A DNA stretch of 64,000 nt, taken from NCBI RefSeq assembly GCF_036924515.1, contig NZ_JAZHRR010000001.1:3443001-3507000 (forward strand), given 5' to 3'. The notes below the pieces were generated by a model. The model was given only the letters and a program-made list of their open reading frames with translations. It was not told where the DNA came from and did no database searches. The translations under genes and the position numbers were made by a program. Numbering within the stretch: the first letter of the stretch is position 1; every line of letters begins with the position of its first letter. Positions 38,264-47,317 of the stretch are shown piece after piece. Origin of the DNA: Bradyrhizobium sp. AZCC 1610 (GTDB taxonomy: Bacteria; Pseudomonadota; Alphaproteobacteria; Rhizobiales; Xanthobacteraceae).

Positions 38264-39974
38264 AACACTGTTTCTCGTGCGCACCGCCAGGATGGGTCAC
38301 AGCCCCATCCACCGCCGGCCCAACCTGTTGGGCATATTTCCACAGCGCACCCGACGTATGGTTAGTCTGTCGAGGCGCCCATTTGGTTTTACGTTCGGCG
38401 AGTTCGGCGTCGGTCAATTTTACGTTAAGGGTGCCGGCCTCGGCATCGATCTCAATAATGTCACCATTTTGCAACAGGGCGATCGGACCGCCCACGGCCG
38501 CTTCCGGCCCGACATGGCCGATGCAGAACCCGCGGGTGGCGCCGGAGAACCGGCCGTCGGTGATCAAGGCGACCTTGCCGCCCATCCCCTGCCCGGTCAG
38601 CGCCGCCGTGGTCGAGAGCATCTCCCGCATGCCGGGACCGCCGCGCGGCCCCTCGTAGCGGATCACGATGACCTCGCCTTCCTTGTAGGTTTTCTTCTGG
38701 ACCGACTCGAAGGCGTCTTCCTCGCGGTCGAAGCAGCGGGCAGGACCAGTAAATTTCAGCTTCGACATGCCCGCGACCTTCACGATCGCACCCTCCGGCG
38801 CGAGATTACCCTTCAACCCGACAACGCCTCCCGTGACGGTGATCGGGTTGTCGGCGGACCGCACCACATCCTGGTGCGGATTCCATTTCACGCTCTTGAG
38901 GTTTTCGGCGATCGTACGGCCCGTGACGGTGATGCAATCTCCGTGGAGGTGGCCATTGTCGAGCAGCGTCTTCATCAGAAGCGGTATGCCGCCAACCTCG
39001 AACATGTCTTTGGCAACATAACGGCCCCCTGGCTTCAAATCCGCGACATACGGTGTCTTTTTGAAGATTTCGGCGACGTCGAATAAGTCAAATTTAATGC
39101 CGCACTCATGCGCGATGGCCGGCAGGTGCAGCGCTGCATTGGTCGACCCGCCGGAGGCCGCAACAACCGCCGCGGCGTTTTCCAGCGCGCGGCGGGTGAC
39201 GATGTCGCGCGGCCGGATATTGGCTGCGATCAGCTCCAGAACCTTCTCGCCGGCGGCGGAGCAAAACGCATCGCGAATTTCGTAAGGCGCTGGCGCCCCG
39301 GCCGAATACGGCAGCGCCAGGCCGATCGCCTCGGATACCGTCGCCATGGTGTTGGCGGTGAATTGTGCACCGCACGCCCCTGCCGAGGGGCAAGCCACCC
39401 GCTCGATTTCATCGAGGTCAGCATCCGACATGTCGCCGACTGAATGCTTGCCGACGGCCTCGAACATGTCCTGCACCGTGACCTGCTGGCCACGGAAATT
39501 GCCCGGCAGAATCGAGCCGCCGTAGATGAAGATCGAGGGCACGTTGAGCCGGACCATCGCCATCATCATGCCCGGCAGCGACTTGTCGCAGCCGGCAAGC
39601 CCGACGAGGGCGTCATAGGCATGGCCGCGGACGGTCAGCTCGACGGAATCGGCGATGCATTCGCGGGACGGCAGCGATGAGCGCATGCCGTCATGGCCCA
39701 TGGCGATACCGTCCGTCACGGTGATGGTGCAGAATTCGCGCGGGGTGCCGCCGGCAGCCGCAACGCCCTTCTTGACCGCCTGCGCCTGGCGCATCAGCGA
39801 GATATTGCAGGGCGCGGCCTCGTTCCAGCAGGACGCGACGCCGACGAAGGGCTGGTGGATCTGCTGGGTGGTCAGGCCCATCGCGTAGAGATAGGACCGA
39901 TGGGGGGCGCGCTCCGGCCCCTCCGTCACGTGACGGCTCGGCAACCTCTTCTTGATGTCGGTCTTGGCGTCCAT
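38250..39974 (-). CDS. ilvD: Dihydroxy-acid dehydratase
   Basis: 574 residues. Fe-S enzyme of valine, leucine and isoleucine synthesis, converting dihydroxy acids to 2-keto acids. Cluster cysteines are seen in '[13 protein letters not shown]' (near 55), '[16 protein letters not shown]' (near 127) and '[15 protein letters not shown]' (near 200). The ATG at 39974 gives a normal length; a longer upstream frame is non-conserved. Stands alone, ahead of the ExoR-like gene with a 14-nt overlap, and behind an 886-bp gap. Confidence 0.95.
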   Translation of the reverse strand: MDAKTDIKKRLPSRHVTEGPERAPHRSYLYAMGLTTQQIHQPFVGVASCWNEAAPCNISLMRQAQAVKKGVAAAGGTPREFCTITVTDGIAMGHDGMRSSLPSRECIADSVELTVRGHAYDALVGLAGCDKSLPGMMMAMVRLNVPSIFIYGGSILPGNFRGQQVTVQDMFEAVGKHSVGDMSDADLDEIERVACPSAGACGAQFTANTMATVSEAIGLALPYSAGAPAPYEIRDAFCSAAGEKVLELIAANIRPRDIVTRRALENAAAVVAASGGSTNAALHLPAIAHECGIKFDLFDVAEIFKKTPYVADLKPGGRYVAKDMFEVGGIPLLMKTLLDNGHLHGDCITVTGRTIAENLKSVKWNPHQDVVRSADNPITVTGGVVGLKGNLAPEGAIVKVAGMSKLKFTGPARCFDREEDAFESVQKKTYKEGEVIVIRYEGPRGGPGMREMLSTTAALTGQGMGGKVALITDGRFSGATRGFCIGHVGPEAAVGGPIALLQNGDIIEIDAEAGTLNVKLTDAELAERKTKWAPRQTNHTSGALWKYAQQVGPAVDGAVTHPGGAHEKQCYADI

Positions 39975-40860
39975 CCGCGGAACCTGTTTCCCCAGCCATC
40001 TCGCGGGAGCAATTTCCCGTCGCCTTCGCCGGGCTGTAGCTAACCAGCCTGCGAAAGAAATGGTTTCATGGAGGGGTGTGGCTAAAAAGCGGCGCAAGCA
40101 AGAGCAGGCGGAACAATTAACCAAATGCCCGCCCACTGTTGCGGTCACGCAACAATCGTGGCCAAGCGGCAACCCTTTCTGGTTGATCGAATCCGTCCCC
40201 GCCGCCGTTCCGACAGGGTTCCCGTTTCGAGCACCCGCGCCCCGCGCCGGTCACAACCTGAGGGCGATCGATAGAAAAGCTTCTCCTACGCGAGATTCGC
40301 CGCGCGCTATCGCGCGACCAAACTGAATTTGGCGACCGCCCACGCGTCGCCGCGAATCGCAAAGCGCAATTCGAACCGCATCCCCGCAGCAGCCGATCGC
40401 TCGATCGCCTGCGTGCGATGCGCGCACCGAAAGTTACACCGCCTGACATCAATCGTGTTCGAAGCGATCAGGTCATTTTTGTGCGGCTGCACTTCTTTGC
40501 GCCTGTTTTCGTCACGCGAGGATGCGGCCCACCACGCGCGCGTGGCCAACGGACCAATCGTTCATACGCAAGACGAAACAACGTCGTGCGCAGTTTGTCG
40601 CAGAGGTTTTGACCGCCGGCGGAATCGACCGATGCACTGAAGCAGCGGTCGCAGAGACGCCTTTCGCGTCACCGTATTGCCCCTACCGAGCGCAAATCCG
40701 CCGCGTGCACGTCCAGTCACGGACCCGTTTTACTGTTTCTTCTTCGATGCGGGTCAAGGAGTCACGCCTCACGTCTTGCCCGCGCGCATCACTTCACGAT
40801 TCCCAAAATCCGTGGTGGTCGTTTGTAGTTCGTGAGGCCTCTGAGTAAGAGGTTCTAATA
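39975..40860. other. 886-bp intergenic gap between divergent ilvD and RTX gene
   Basis: No convincing reading frame on either strand: candidates here are short, Arg/Ser-rich translations without known motifs. A GCGCGCTATCGCGCG-like palindrome lies at about 40303-40318. The region must hold the promoters of ilvD (leftward) and the RTX gene (rightward). The last ~130 nt before the RTX start are the most likely leader. Nothing further can be supported. Confidence 0.3.
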
Positions 40861-41817
40861 ATGGCACGCTTCAATCTGAACGGCTTCCTCGACAATAGCC
40901 GCTTCGAGGATTTCTTCGCGCGGTTCGGCGGCGGCAGCTCCGACCATGATCATCTGAACGGTACGACGGGCAATAACACCTTGTTCGGGGGTGCCAAGGA
41001 AGACACGCTCGCCGGCATGGCCGGCAGCGACACGCTCAACGGCGGCTCCGGCGCCGACAAGGTGTGGGGCGGCTCGGGTAACGACAGCCTCTCGGGCGGC
41101 TCCGGCGCCGATCTTCTGGTCGGTGGCTTCGGTGCCGACCGGATGGATGGCGGCACCGGCAACGACGTGTTGTTGAGCCGGTCGGATGCGGGCGAAATGG
41201 TCGCAGCCCAGGACGGCACGACGCAGATCTTCGCGACTGAAACCGCTGCGTTCAAAGCCGTCAACGATACGCTGACCGGCGGCGCCGGCGGCGATACCTT
41301 CCGCTTCGAAGGTATGGTCAATGCCAAGGACGAGATCGTTGCCAAGCACGTCAATGCCGACGGCACCATCGACTGGGTTGGCGTGACCGGCGAGAACAAC
41401 GCCACTCACGATCACTGGGTCGACGGCTTCGGCAACGACGTGATCCGCGACTTCAACCGCGCCCAGGGCGACAAGATCGAAATCTCGGCGCACACCGCCG
41501 AGGTCCAGTCGATCCAGCACAAGGACAGCAATGGCGACGGCAGGAATGACTACAGCGTGATCACCGTCATCAGCCAGCAGGGCAATGCCGGCGCGCATGA
41601 CGAGGATCTGCTCGGCACCATCACCGTCTACGGCAACCTGGTGAAGGCAAGCGATATCGCGACGACCCAAACCGTGTACGGCGCCTACGAGAAGGTCGGC
41701 GAACTCGGCGGCGCGCACTTCGACCTTGAGGACGACGGCGTGCTGGCCGGTGGCGGCACCGACGGCGGCCACCACAACGAAGCGACGGCGATGGCCAACA
41801 TGGCCATGTACGGTTAA
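40861..41817 (+). CDS. RTX-type calcium-binding (hemolysin-type repeat) protein
   Basis: 318 residues, acidic, with no N-terminal signal peptide. Residues about 33-105 hold tandem glycine-rich nonapeptides of the GGxGxDxxx kind ('GGSGADKVWGGSGNDSLSGG', 'GGFGADRMDGGTGNDVL') and a further one at 'LTGGAGGDTFRF' near 138-149. Such repeats fold as calcium-bound beta-rolls after secretion through type I systems. The C-terminal part is not an obvious enzyme. It is followed by a strong hairpin. No type I secretion genes adjoin it; export partner and role are unknown. Confidence 0.85.
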   Translation: MARFNLNGFLDNSRFEDFFARFGGGSSDHDHLNGTTGNNTLFGGAKEDTLAGMAGSDTLNGGSGADKVWGGSGNDSLSGGSGADLLVGGFGADRMDGGTGNDVLLSRSDAGEMVAAQDGTTQIFATETAAFKAVNDTLTGGAGGDTFRFEGMVNAKDEIVAKHVNADGTIDWVGVTGENNATHDHWVDGFGNDVIRDFNRAQGDKIEISAHTAEVQSIQHKDSNGDGRNDYSVITVISQQGNAGAHDEDLLGTITVYGNLVKASDIATTQTVYGAYEKVGELGGAHFDLEDDGVLAGGGTDGGHHNEATAMANMAMYG

Positions 41818-42264
41818 GCCAAAACAACAAGGCACAATCACGGACAAGGGCCGCCTCCCGGCCCTTGTCCTCCAGCGTCCGGTGTCGATTCGATCGTCAC
41901 CGGGCGCTGGACTGCGTGGATGGGTCCACTGCTCTCGCGCCGCAGGGTATCGATCACGTATCCCGCATGAGCGCCGCGATATGCGGGAAGCTTCGAAAAT
42001 CCAGGATGTCGCGGAGCCTGTCATCGCTGTGCGAGTGCAATTGCGCTCGTCGTAAGCCCTGAAATTCCTTATTCGCACGACTGCGCCGCGCTACGCCGGG
42101 GCAATATTGGTTTCATTTGCCTCATTTTGCGCGCATTTGTTGCGTGAAGTGACGGTTGCAGATCAAGGGTTGTGGCATCTTTCGAACGGTCAAGGCCACA
42201 TGCATCATGCGATCTCTTGGCTTTGACAGCGTTTGTGACGTGGGTTTCGCGGGGGGACCATGGA
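41818..42264. other. 447-bp gap after the RTX gene
   Basis: Contains the terminator-like hairpin at 41842-41870 and then no convincing gene. Short frames on both strands lack known motifs. The last ~100 nt should contain the promoter of the lytic transglycosylase gene. Confidence 0.3.
41842..41870 (+). terminator. Terminator-like hairpin after the RTX gene
   Basis: Perfect 12-bp arms GGACAAGGGCCG (41842-41853) and CGGCCCTTGTCC (41859-41870) with a 5-nt loop, 24 nt after the RTX stop codon. No long T-run follows, so termination strength is uncertain. Confidence 0.65.
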
Positions 42265-44463
42265 ATGAACCGATGCTTACGCTCGCTGTCTTGCTTTTTC
42301 ACGGTAGCTGGGCTCGCCCTCTTCTCGACGGATGCGACCGCGCGGGCCAGCCATAAATCACCCCCCCAGAAGGCGCACGAAGCGACCAGGAAGTCGCACG
42401 TGAAGGAGGCTCGTCCTCATCGCAGCGCTGCGTCCGGGCAACGCCGGCACGCCAAACACGCTTCCGCACAACGCAAGCCGAAGCCATCGAAGGCTTCGCC
42501 CGCTCCCAGGGAGGCCGTCGCTCCGCTGACGGGCGACCTTGCGCTGGTGAAGGAAGCCATCGATCTCGCGCGCAAGGCAAAGACCGAAGAGGCGACGGCC
42601 ATAAGGAACAGGCTCGCGGATCCGGCGGCGCAGAAGCTCGTCGAGTGGTTCATCCTGCGCCGCCCGGAGACGACAGCAACTTTCGGCCGCTACGCGGCGT
42701 TCATCGCCGCTAATCCGGAATGGCCGAGCACAGCACAGCTGCGCCGGCGCGCGGAGGCGCGGCTGTGGGAGGAGCGCAGCGATGCGGCGACGGTTCGCGG
42801 CTTCATTGGCGATCGGCCCACAAGTGCCAAGGGCAAGTTGGCGCTGGCGCGCCTGCTGCTCGCAGAGGGTGATCGGGACGGCGCGGCTCGGCTGGCCCGC
42901 GACGCATGGCGATCGGACGAATTATCGGAGCGCCTGGAGACCGCAGTGTTCGAGACGTTCCGCGATCTTCTCACTCGCGATGACCACCGTGCGCGCATGG
43001 ACAGGCGAATCGGCGCCAAGGACCTCGCCGGCGCGAAGCGCGCCGCGAAGCGTCTCGGCGACGACGAGCTTGCGATCGTGAAGGCCTGTGCCGCGGTCAG
43101 GGGAAAAGCGAACAAGGCGCTGGATGCGCTCGACGATGTCGCAGCCGAGGCACGGCAGGATCTCGGCTACACCCTTTGCCGCATTCAGTGGATGCTCGCC
43201 AACGACCGAATCGATGACGCGGCCCGCCTGATGGTGGCGGCGTCACCGGAGACGATGGCGCTGCAGGACACCGATCAATGGTGGCGCGAGCGGCGCATGC
43301 TCGCCCGCAAGCTGCTTGATCAGGGCGCGTTCCAGACCGCCTACGATGTGGTCCGTCCCGCCGCAACGCCGGCCAATGAATACTACCGCGCCGACTACCA
43401 CTTCATGTGCGGCTGGATCGCGCTCCGCTACCTCGACAATCCCAAAACCGCGGCTGCGCATTTCGCCCACATCGACGACGGCGCGACCAATCCGATCGTG
43501 CTGGCGCGGGCGAACTACTGGCGTGGACGCGCGGCCGAAGCCCTTGGCCAGACGGATGCGATGCGTGCGAGCTATGAAGCGGCCGCCCGCTACCCGACCG
43601 CCTATTACGGCCAGCTGGCGCGCGCCAGGCTTGGCCGTGACCAGATCGAGCTGCGCGCGCCCTCGCCCGTTCTCGCGTCCGCCGATGCTTCGGCCACGGA
43701 CGAACGCGTGCGCGCCGCCGACATGCTCTACGAGATCGGCGAACGCGATGTCGTGCTCTATTTTGCCGCCGACCTCGGCGAACAAAGCTCTGATGTTGCC
43801 TTGCTCGAAGCGCTCGGCGAGCTCACCGGCCGCCGCAATGACGCCCGCGCGATGCTGCAGGTCGGAAAGCCATCGCTCGGCCGCGGACTGCCGCTCGACC
43901 ATTACGCCTTTCCCACCATCGGGATTCCGCCGCACCGCCAGCTCGCGCCCGAAATCGAGCACGGCATGATTTATTCGGTGGCGCGCACGGAGAGCGCATT
44001 CGACCAGCGCGACAAGTCTGTGGCGAATGCGGTCGGCCTGATGCAGGTGACGCCGGAAGCGGGACGCGATACCGCCAAGCGCTTTGGCATCAGCTATGAC
44101 TGGGACCGCATGGTTTCCGATCCGATCTACAACACGCAAATGGGTGCCGCCGAACTGAGCGCGCTGCTGAGCGAATACAAGGGCAATCACATCATGACCT
44201 TCGCCGGCTACAATGCCGGCCGGGGCCGGGTGCGGGACTGGGTCAAGGCCCATGGCGATCCGCGTGACCCCCAGGTCGATGCGGTCGACTGGGTCGAGCG
44301 GATTCCGTTTTCCGAAACGCGGAACTATGTCCAGCGGGTGATGGAGAACTTGGCGGTCTATCGCGTGCGGTTTGACAACGACACTGCGGTGGCGTCGAAG
44401 ACCGACCAGCGCGTCGTGACGCAGGAGACAAACGCTGCACCGCTGCCGGCCGCCGGCCAGTGA
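42265..44463 (+). CDS. Soluble lytic murein transglycosylase (Slt70-like)
   Basis: 732 residues. Signal peptide 'LSCFFTVAGLALFSTDATA' at the N-terminus, a Lys/His/Ala-rich spacer, then a long alpha-superhelical U-domain (about 90-550) and a C-terminal SLT domain with catalytic Glu in 'VARTESAFDQR' (near 577), 'AVGLMQVTPEAG', and 'TFAGYNAGRGRV'. Cleaves peptidoglycan to 1,6-anhydro-muropeptides in the periplasm. The ATG at 42265 follows GGGGGGA and opens the signal peptide directly. Second lytic transglycosylase of the window, of a different family from the one at 901-1716. Confidence 0.92.
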   Translation: MNRCLRSLSCFFTVAGLALFSTDATARASHKSPPQKAHEATRKSHVKEARPHRSAASGQRRHAKHASAQRKPKPSKASPAPREAVAPLTGDLALVKEAIDLARKAKTEEATAIRNRLADPAAQKLVEWFILRRPETTATFGRYAAFIAANPEWPSTAQLRRRAEARLWEERSDAATVRGFIGDRPTSAKGKLALARLLLAEGDRDGAARLARDAWRSDELSERLETAVFETFRDLLTRDDHRARMDRRIGAKDLAGAKRAAKRLGDDELAIVKACAAVRGKANKALDALDDVAAEARQDLGYTLCRIQWMLANDRIDDAARLMVAASPETMALQDTDQWWRERRMLARKLLDQGAFQTAYDVVRPAATPANEYYRADYHFMCGWIALRYLDNPKTAAAHFAHIDDGATNPIVLARANYWRGRAAEALGQTDAMRASYEAAARYPTAYYGQLARARLGRDQIELRAPSPVLASADASATDERVRAADMLYEIGERDVVLYFAADLGEQSSDVALLEALGELTGRRNDARAMLQVGKPSLGRGLPLDHYAFPTIGIPPHRQLAPEIEHGMIYSVARTESAFDQRDKSVANAVGLMQVTPEAGRDTAKRFGISYDWDRMVSDPIYNTQMGAAELSALLSEYKGNHIMTFAGYNAGRGRVRDWVKAHGDPRDPQVDAVDWVERIPFSETRNYVQRVMENLAVYRVRFDNDTAVASKTDQRVVTQETNAAPLPAAGQ

Positions 44464-44509
44464 AGTTGAAGAAGCCGACCTGCTTACCCGACACCGACAA
44501 AATAGCCCG

Positions 44510-44731
44510 CTACCGGCGACAATGTTGCGGCATTTGGTCACCCGCGGACGAAGGGAACAACTGGCGTAATCCCAGCCGGGAAAATCCGAAGATGAGCTGG
44601 CCTAGGTTGTGCCGAAACAACAGGCGGCAAAGAATTTTGTAGGTGGACACAACGGCAAGCTCGGTCATCGCAAGCATGCCAGCGATCAGGATCAAAGCGA
44701 TGACGATGTTCAGTCGAAATAGAGCATCCAA
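44510..44731 (-). pseudogene. Possible remnant of a DUF21/CNNM-type (YtfL/TlyC-like) membrane protein
   Basis: The reverse strand encodes 73 residues from a TTG. The first ~38 ('VIALILIAGMLAMTELAVVSTYKI') look like the first helix of the DUF21 domain of CNNM/TlyC proteins, whose consensus has 'ffa.sEialvs.rk'. After that the resemblance stops and the frame runs into non-conserved sequence, while the usual protein has over 400 residues. No ribosome binding site is seen and a stop precedes the TTG. Most likely a decayed fragment; a real small membrane protein cannot be excluded. The surrounding 44464-44790 gap has nothing else. Confidence 0.3.
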
Positions 44732-44790
44732 TCAATATAGAGGACAGCCCAGCCGCTACAAATCGGCACACTCACCGATCCATGTTCACG

Positions 44791-44955
44791 CTATTTCTTT
44801 CCGGGCGCAACCGGCGCAAGATCAGAATCGCTGGTCACTTTTTTAGCCCCGCCCAAATCCCCGCCGGTGAGAATGAATGCCGCGGCAGCCACCGCGATGA
44901 TTCCGCCGAGAATAAGTCCGATTGTGCCCTTCCGTCGGTTGTCATTTTCAGCCAT
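44791..44955 (-). CDS. Small single-pass membrane protein (54 aa)
   Basis: 54 residues: charged start 'MAENDNRRKG', one membrane helix ('TIGLILGGIIAVAAAAFILTGG', about 11-33) and a short polar tail ending in Lys-Lys. The ATG at 44955 is preceded by a purine-rich AGCGCACA stretch; longer upstream frames are not convincing. No family recognised. Appears intact and gene-like, but function is unknown. Confidence 0.55.
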   Translation of the reverse strand: MAENDNRRKGTIGLILGGIIAVAAAAFILTGGDLGGAKKVTSDSDLAPVAPGKK

Positions 44956-45026
44956 TGTGCGCTCCGTATACGTAAGAGCGCTAACGTCCGCGCTACCGGT
45001 AGGTTCCCGTCCCCGGTCTTGCAAAG

Positions 45027-45995
45027 CTAATCCACTTTGACGTTGGCGGCCTTGATCATCGGCCACCATTTTGCAATTTCGGCCTTCTGCCAGGCGCCGA
45101 GCGCCTCGGGCGCGAGCTTGTCCTTCGGCGGCATCTGTAGGCCGAGATTTTCAAGCTGCTTGCGCACCGCCGGATCGCTCAGGGCGTCAACCGCCGCGGC
45201 ATTCAGCTTCGCGACGACGTCCTTTGGCGTGCCCTTCGGCACCCAAAGGCCGGACCACAGCGTCATGTGGAATCCAGGCAACCCCGCCTCGTCGACGGTC
45301 GGAATGTCGGAAGCTGATTCCACGCGCTTGGAATCGGTGATCGCATAGGCGCGGATGTTGCCGGCGCGCACCTGCCCGATCGAGTTCGAAGTCTGGTCGA
45401 CGATCAGATCGATCTGGCCGGCGACGAGGTCGTTCATCGCGGGGCCAGTGCCGCGATACGGCACGTATTGCAGCTTGACGCCGGCGACGTTCTCGAAATA
45501 GAGCCCGGCGATGTGGCTTCCGGAGCCCGCGCCCGCGGTGCCGGCCGTCGGCGGCGACGGCTGCGCCTTCAGCCACGCCAAAAATTCCTTCAGCGACGTT
45601 GCCGGGACCTCCTTCTTGCTGACGACGATCATCGGATTGCTCGGCAGCAAGGCAACCGGTTCGAGATCGGTGACGAGGTCGTAGCCGAGCTTGTAGATCG
45701 CGCCGTTGGCGACGTGGGTACCGAGATGGCCGAAGCTGATCGTGTAGCCGTCAGGCGGCGAACGCACCGCGCGGCCGACGCCGACCGATCCGCCCGCCCC
45801 TGTGACGTTCTCGACCAGCACCGTCTCGCCGAGCGTGGCCTTCATGCGCTCGGCGAGAATCCGCGCCATCGCATCCGACGGCCCGCCGGCAGAGAACGGC
45901 ACGATGATGGTGATAGGGCGCGATGGAAAGTTCTGGGCAACGGCGACACTGCCGAATGCCAACACTGCCATCGCGGCTAGAATGATCTTTCGCAT
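45027..45995 (-). CDS. Tripartite tricarboxylate transporter substrate-binding protein (Bug/TctC family)
   Basis: 322 residues with a signal peptide ('LAAMAVLAFGSVAVAQNFPSRPI') and the TctC signature 'IIVPFSAGGPSDAMARILAERM', 'VENVTGAGGSVG'. Periplasmic carboxylate-type receptor, paralogous to the protein at 29854-30828. Lies 33 nt after threonine synthase on the same strand, with no membrane subunits nearby. Ligand unknown; co-transcription with a PLP enzyme hints at an amino-acid-related ligand, but this is weak. Confidence 0.88.
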   Translation of the reverse strand: MRKIILAAMAVLAFGSVAVAQNFPSRPITIIVPFSAGGPSDAMARILAERMKATLGETVLVENVTGAGGSVGVGRAVRSPPDGYTISFGHLGTHVANGAIYKLGYDLVTDLEPVALLPSNPMIVVSKKEVPATSLKEFLAWLKAQPSPPTAGTAGAGSGSHIAGLYFENVAGVKLQYVPYRGTGPAMNDLVAGQIDLIVDQTSNSIGQVRAGNIRAYAITDSKRVESASDIPTVDEAGLPGFHMTLWSGLWVPKGTPKDVVAKLNAAAVDALSDPAVRKQLENLGLQMPPKDKLAPEALGAWQKAEIAKWWPMIKAANVKVD

Positions 45996-46028
45996 CTCGT
46001 GCTCCCATCACATCCCGCCGCGCGACAG

Positions 46029-47270
46029 TCAGAGCTTTGCGTAGTCGATCGGCTTGTGTCGATCGAGCGTACGCGTGACCGGCGGCAGCGGATATTTAAG
46101 CCCTGTCGCGCAATTGAACAGCATCACGCGATCGTTTCTCGTCACGCGGCCGTCGGCAAGGCTTTGCTGGTAGCCAGCATACGTCGCTGCCCCCTCCGGA
46201 CACAACAGCAAGCCCTCTTCGCGCGCCACTTCGTTGAGCGCAGCAGAAATCTTCTCATCCGACACCGCAATCGCAAATCCCTTGCTCTCGCGAACCGCGC
46301 GCAGGATCAGAAAATCTCCGACCGCCTGCGGCACGCGAATGCCTGACGCGATGGTGTGGGCGTCTTCCCAGCGCGGCGCGTGCTCGGTGCCTGCTTCAAA
46401 AGCCCGCACCATCGGCGCGCAGCCCGAGGCCTGCACCGCCACCATCCGCGGCCGCTTCGAACCGATGAAGCCGATGGCTTCCAGCTCGGCAAACGCCTTC
46501 CACATGCCGATCAGGCCGGTACCGCCGCCGGTCGGATAGAAGATCACGTCGGGCACCTCCCAGCCGAGCTGTTCGGCGAGCTCCAGCCCCATCGTCTTCT
46601 TGCCTTCGATCCGGTACGGCTCCTTCAGCGTCGAGGTGTCGAACCAGCCGGCCTTGGCCTTGCCCTCGCCGACGATCTTGCCGCAATCGTCGATCAGCCC
46701 GTTGACGCGATAGACGGTGGCGCCCTGCAGCTCGATTTCGCTGACGTTCACTTCCGGCGTATCGGCCGGGCAGAAGATCGTGGTCTTGATGCCGCAGGAG
46801 GTGGCGTAGGCCGCGAGCGCCGCACCGGCGTTGCCGTTGGTCGGCATCGCCATGTGCTTGATGCCGAGCGCTTTGCCCATCGACACCGCCATCACGAGGC
46901 CGCGGGCCTTGAACGAGCCGGTCGGCAGCCGGCCCTCGTCCTTCACGATGATCTCGCCACCGCCGAGTTTCTTTCCGAGTTTTGGCAGGCGAATGAGCGG
47001 CGTCGTCACTTCGCCGAGACTCACGATATCGGAGACCTTCCGGACCGGCAGCAGTTCACGGTAACGCCACATGTCGGCGGGGCGTTGCGACAGCGCGTCC
47101 TTGGTCAGCGCCTTCTTCACGCCGGCCAGGTCGTAGCGCACCAGCAGCGGCTTGCCGGCCTTGGAGAGGTTATGGATCTGGTCGGCAGGATAATGATCGC
47201 CCTCCATCGCGCATTCGAGATGGGTCACGAACGTCGGACGTTCGATGGTCAGGTTGTCGTTGTCTTTCAC
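46029..47270 (-). CDS. thrC: Threonine synthase (PLP fold type II)
   Basis: 413 residues. PLP Lys is in 'KDEGRLPTGSFKARGL' (near 101), the phosphate loop in 'PTGGGTGLIG' (near 240), and 'MPTNGNAGAALAAYA' is the N-loop. Converts O-phosphohomoserine to threonine; this plant-like short form differs from E. coli ThrC, and a threonine-dehydratase-like activity is an alternative. The GTG at 47270 ('VKDNDNLTIERPTFVTHLECA') is chosen because upstream translation is unrelated. Followed by the solute receptor at 45027-45995; precedes nothing else in the PDH group. Confidence 0.82.
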   Translation of the reverse strand: MKDNDNLTIERPTFVTHLECAMEGDHYPADQIHNLSKAGKPLLVRYDLAGVKKALTKDALSQRPADMWRYRELLPVRKVSDIVSLGEVTTPLIRLPKLGKKLGGGEIIVKDEGRLPTGSFKARGLVMAVSMGKALGIKHMAMPTNGNAGAALAAYATSCGIKTTIFCPADTPEVNVSEIELQGATVYRVNGLIDDCGKIVGEGKAKAGWFDTSTLKEPYRIEGKKTMGLELAEQLGWEVPDVIFYPTGGGTGLIGMWKAFAELEAIGFIGSKRPRMVAVQASGCAPMVRAFEAGTEHAPRWEDAHTIASGIRVPQAVGDFLILRAVRESKGFAIAVSDEKISAALNEVAREEGLLLCPEGAATYAGYQQSLADGRVTRNDRVMLFNCATGLKYPLPPVTRTLDRHKPIDYAKL

Positions 47271-47317
47271 AGATTGCTCTTTCGTTTCTTGTTGGGCGCG
47301 ATCGGTGGGATCACGCC

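Noticed and set aside
39952..40326. Plus-strand frame running from the ilvD start into the 886-bp gap
   Set aside because: Half of it is antisense to the ilvD N-terminus and the rest is Ala/Pro/Arg filler.
42069..42302. Small minus-strand frame before the soluble lytic transglycosylase
   Set aside because: No ribosome binding site or motif, and it overlaps the promoter and signal-peptide region of a certain gene.
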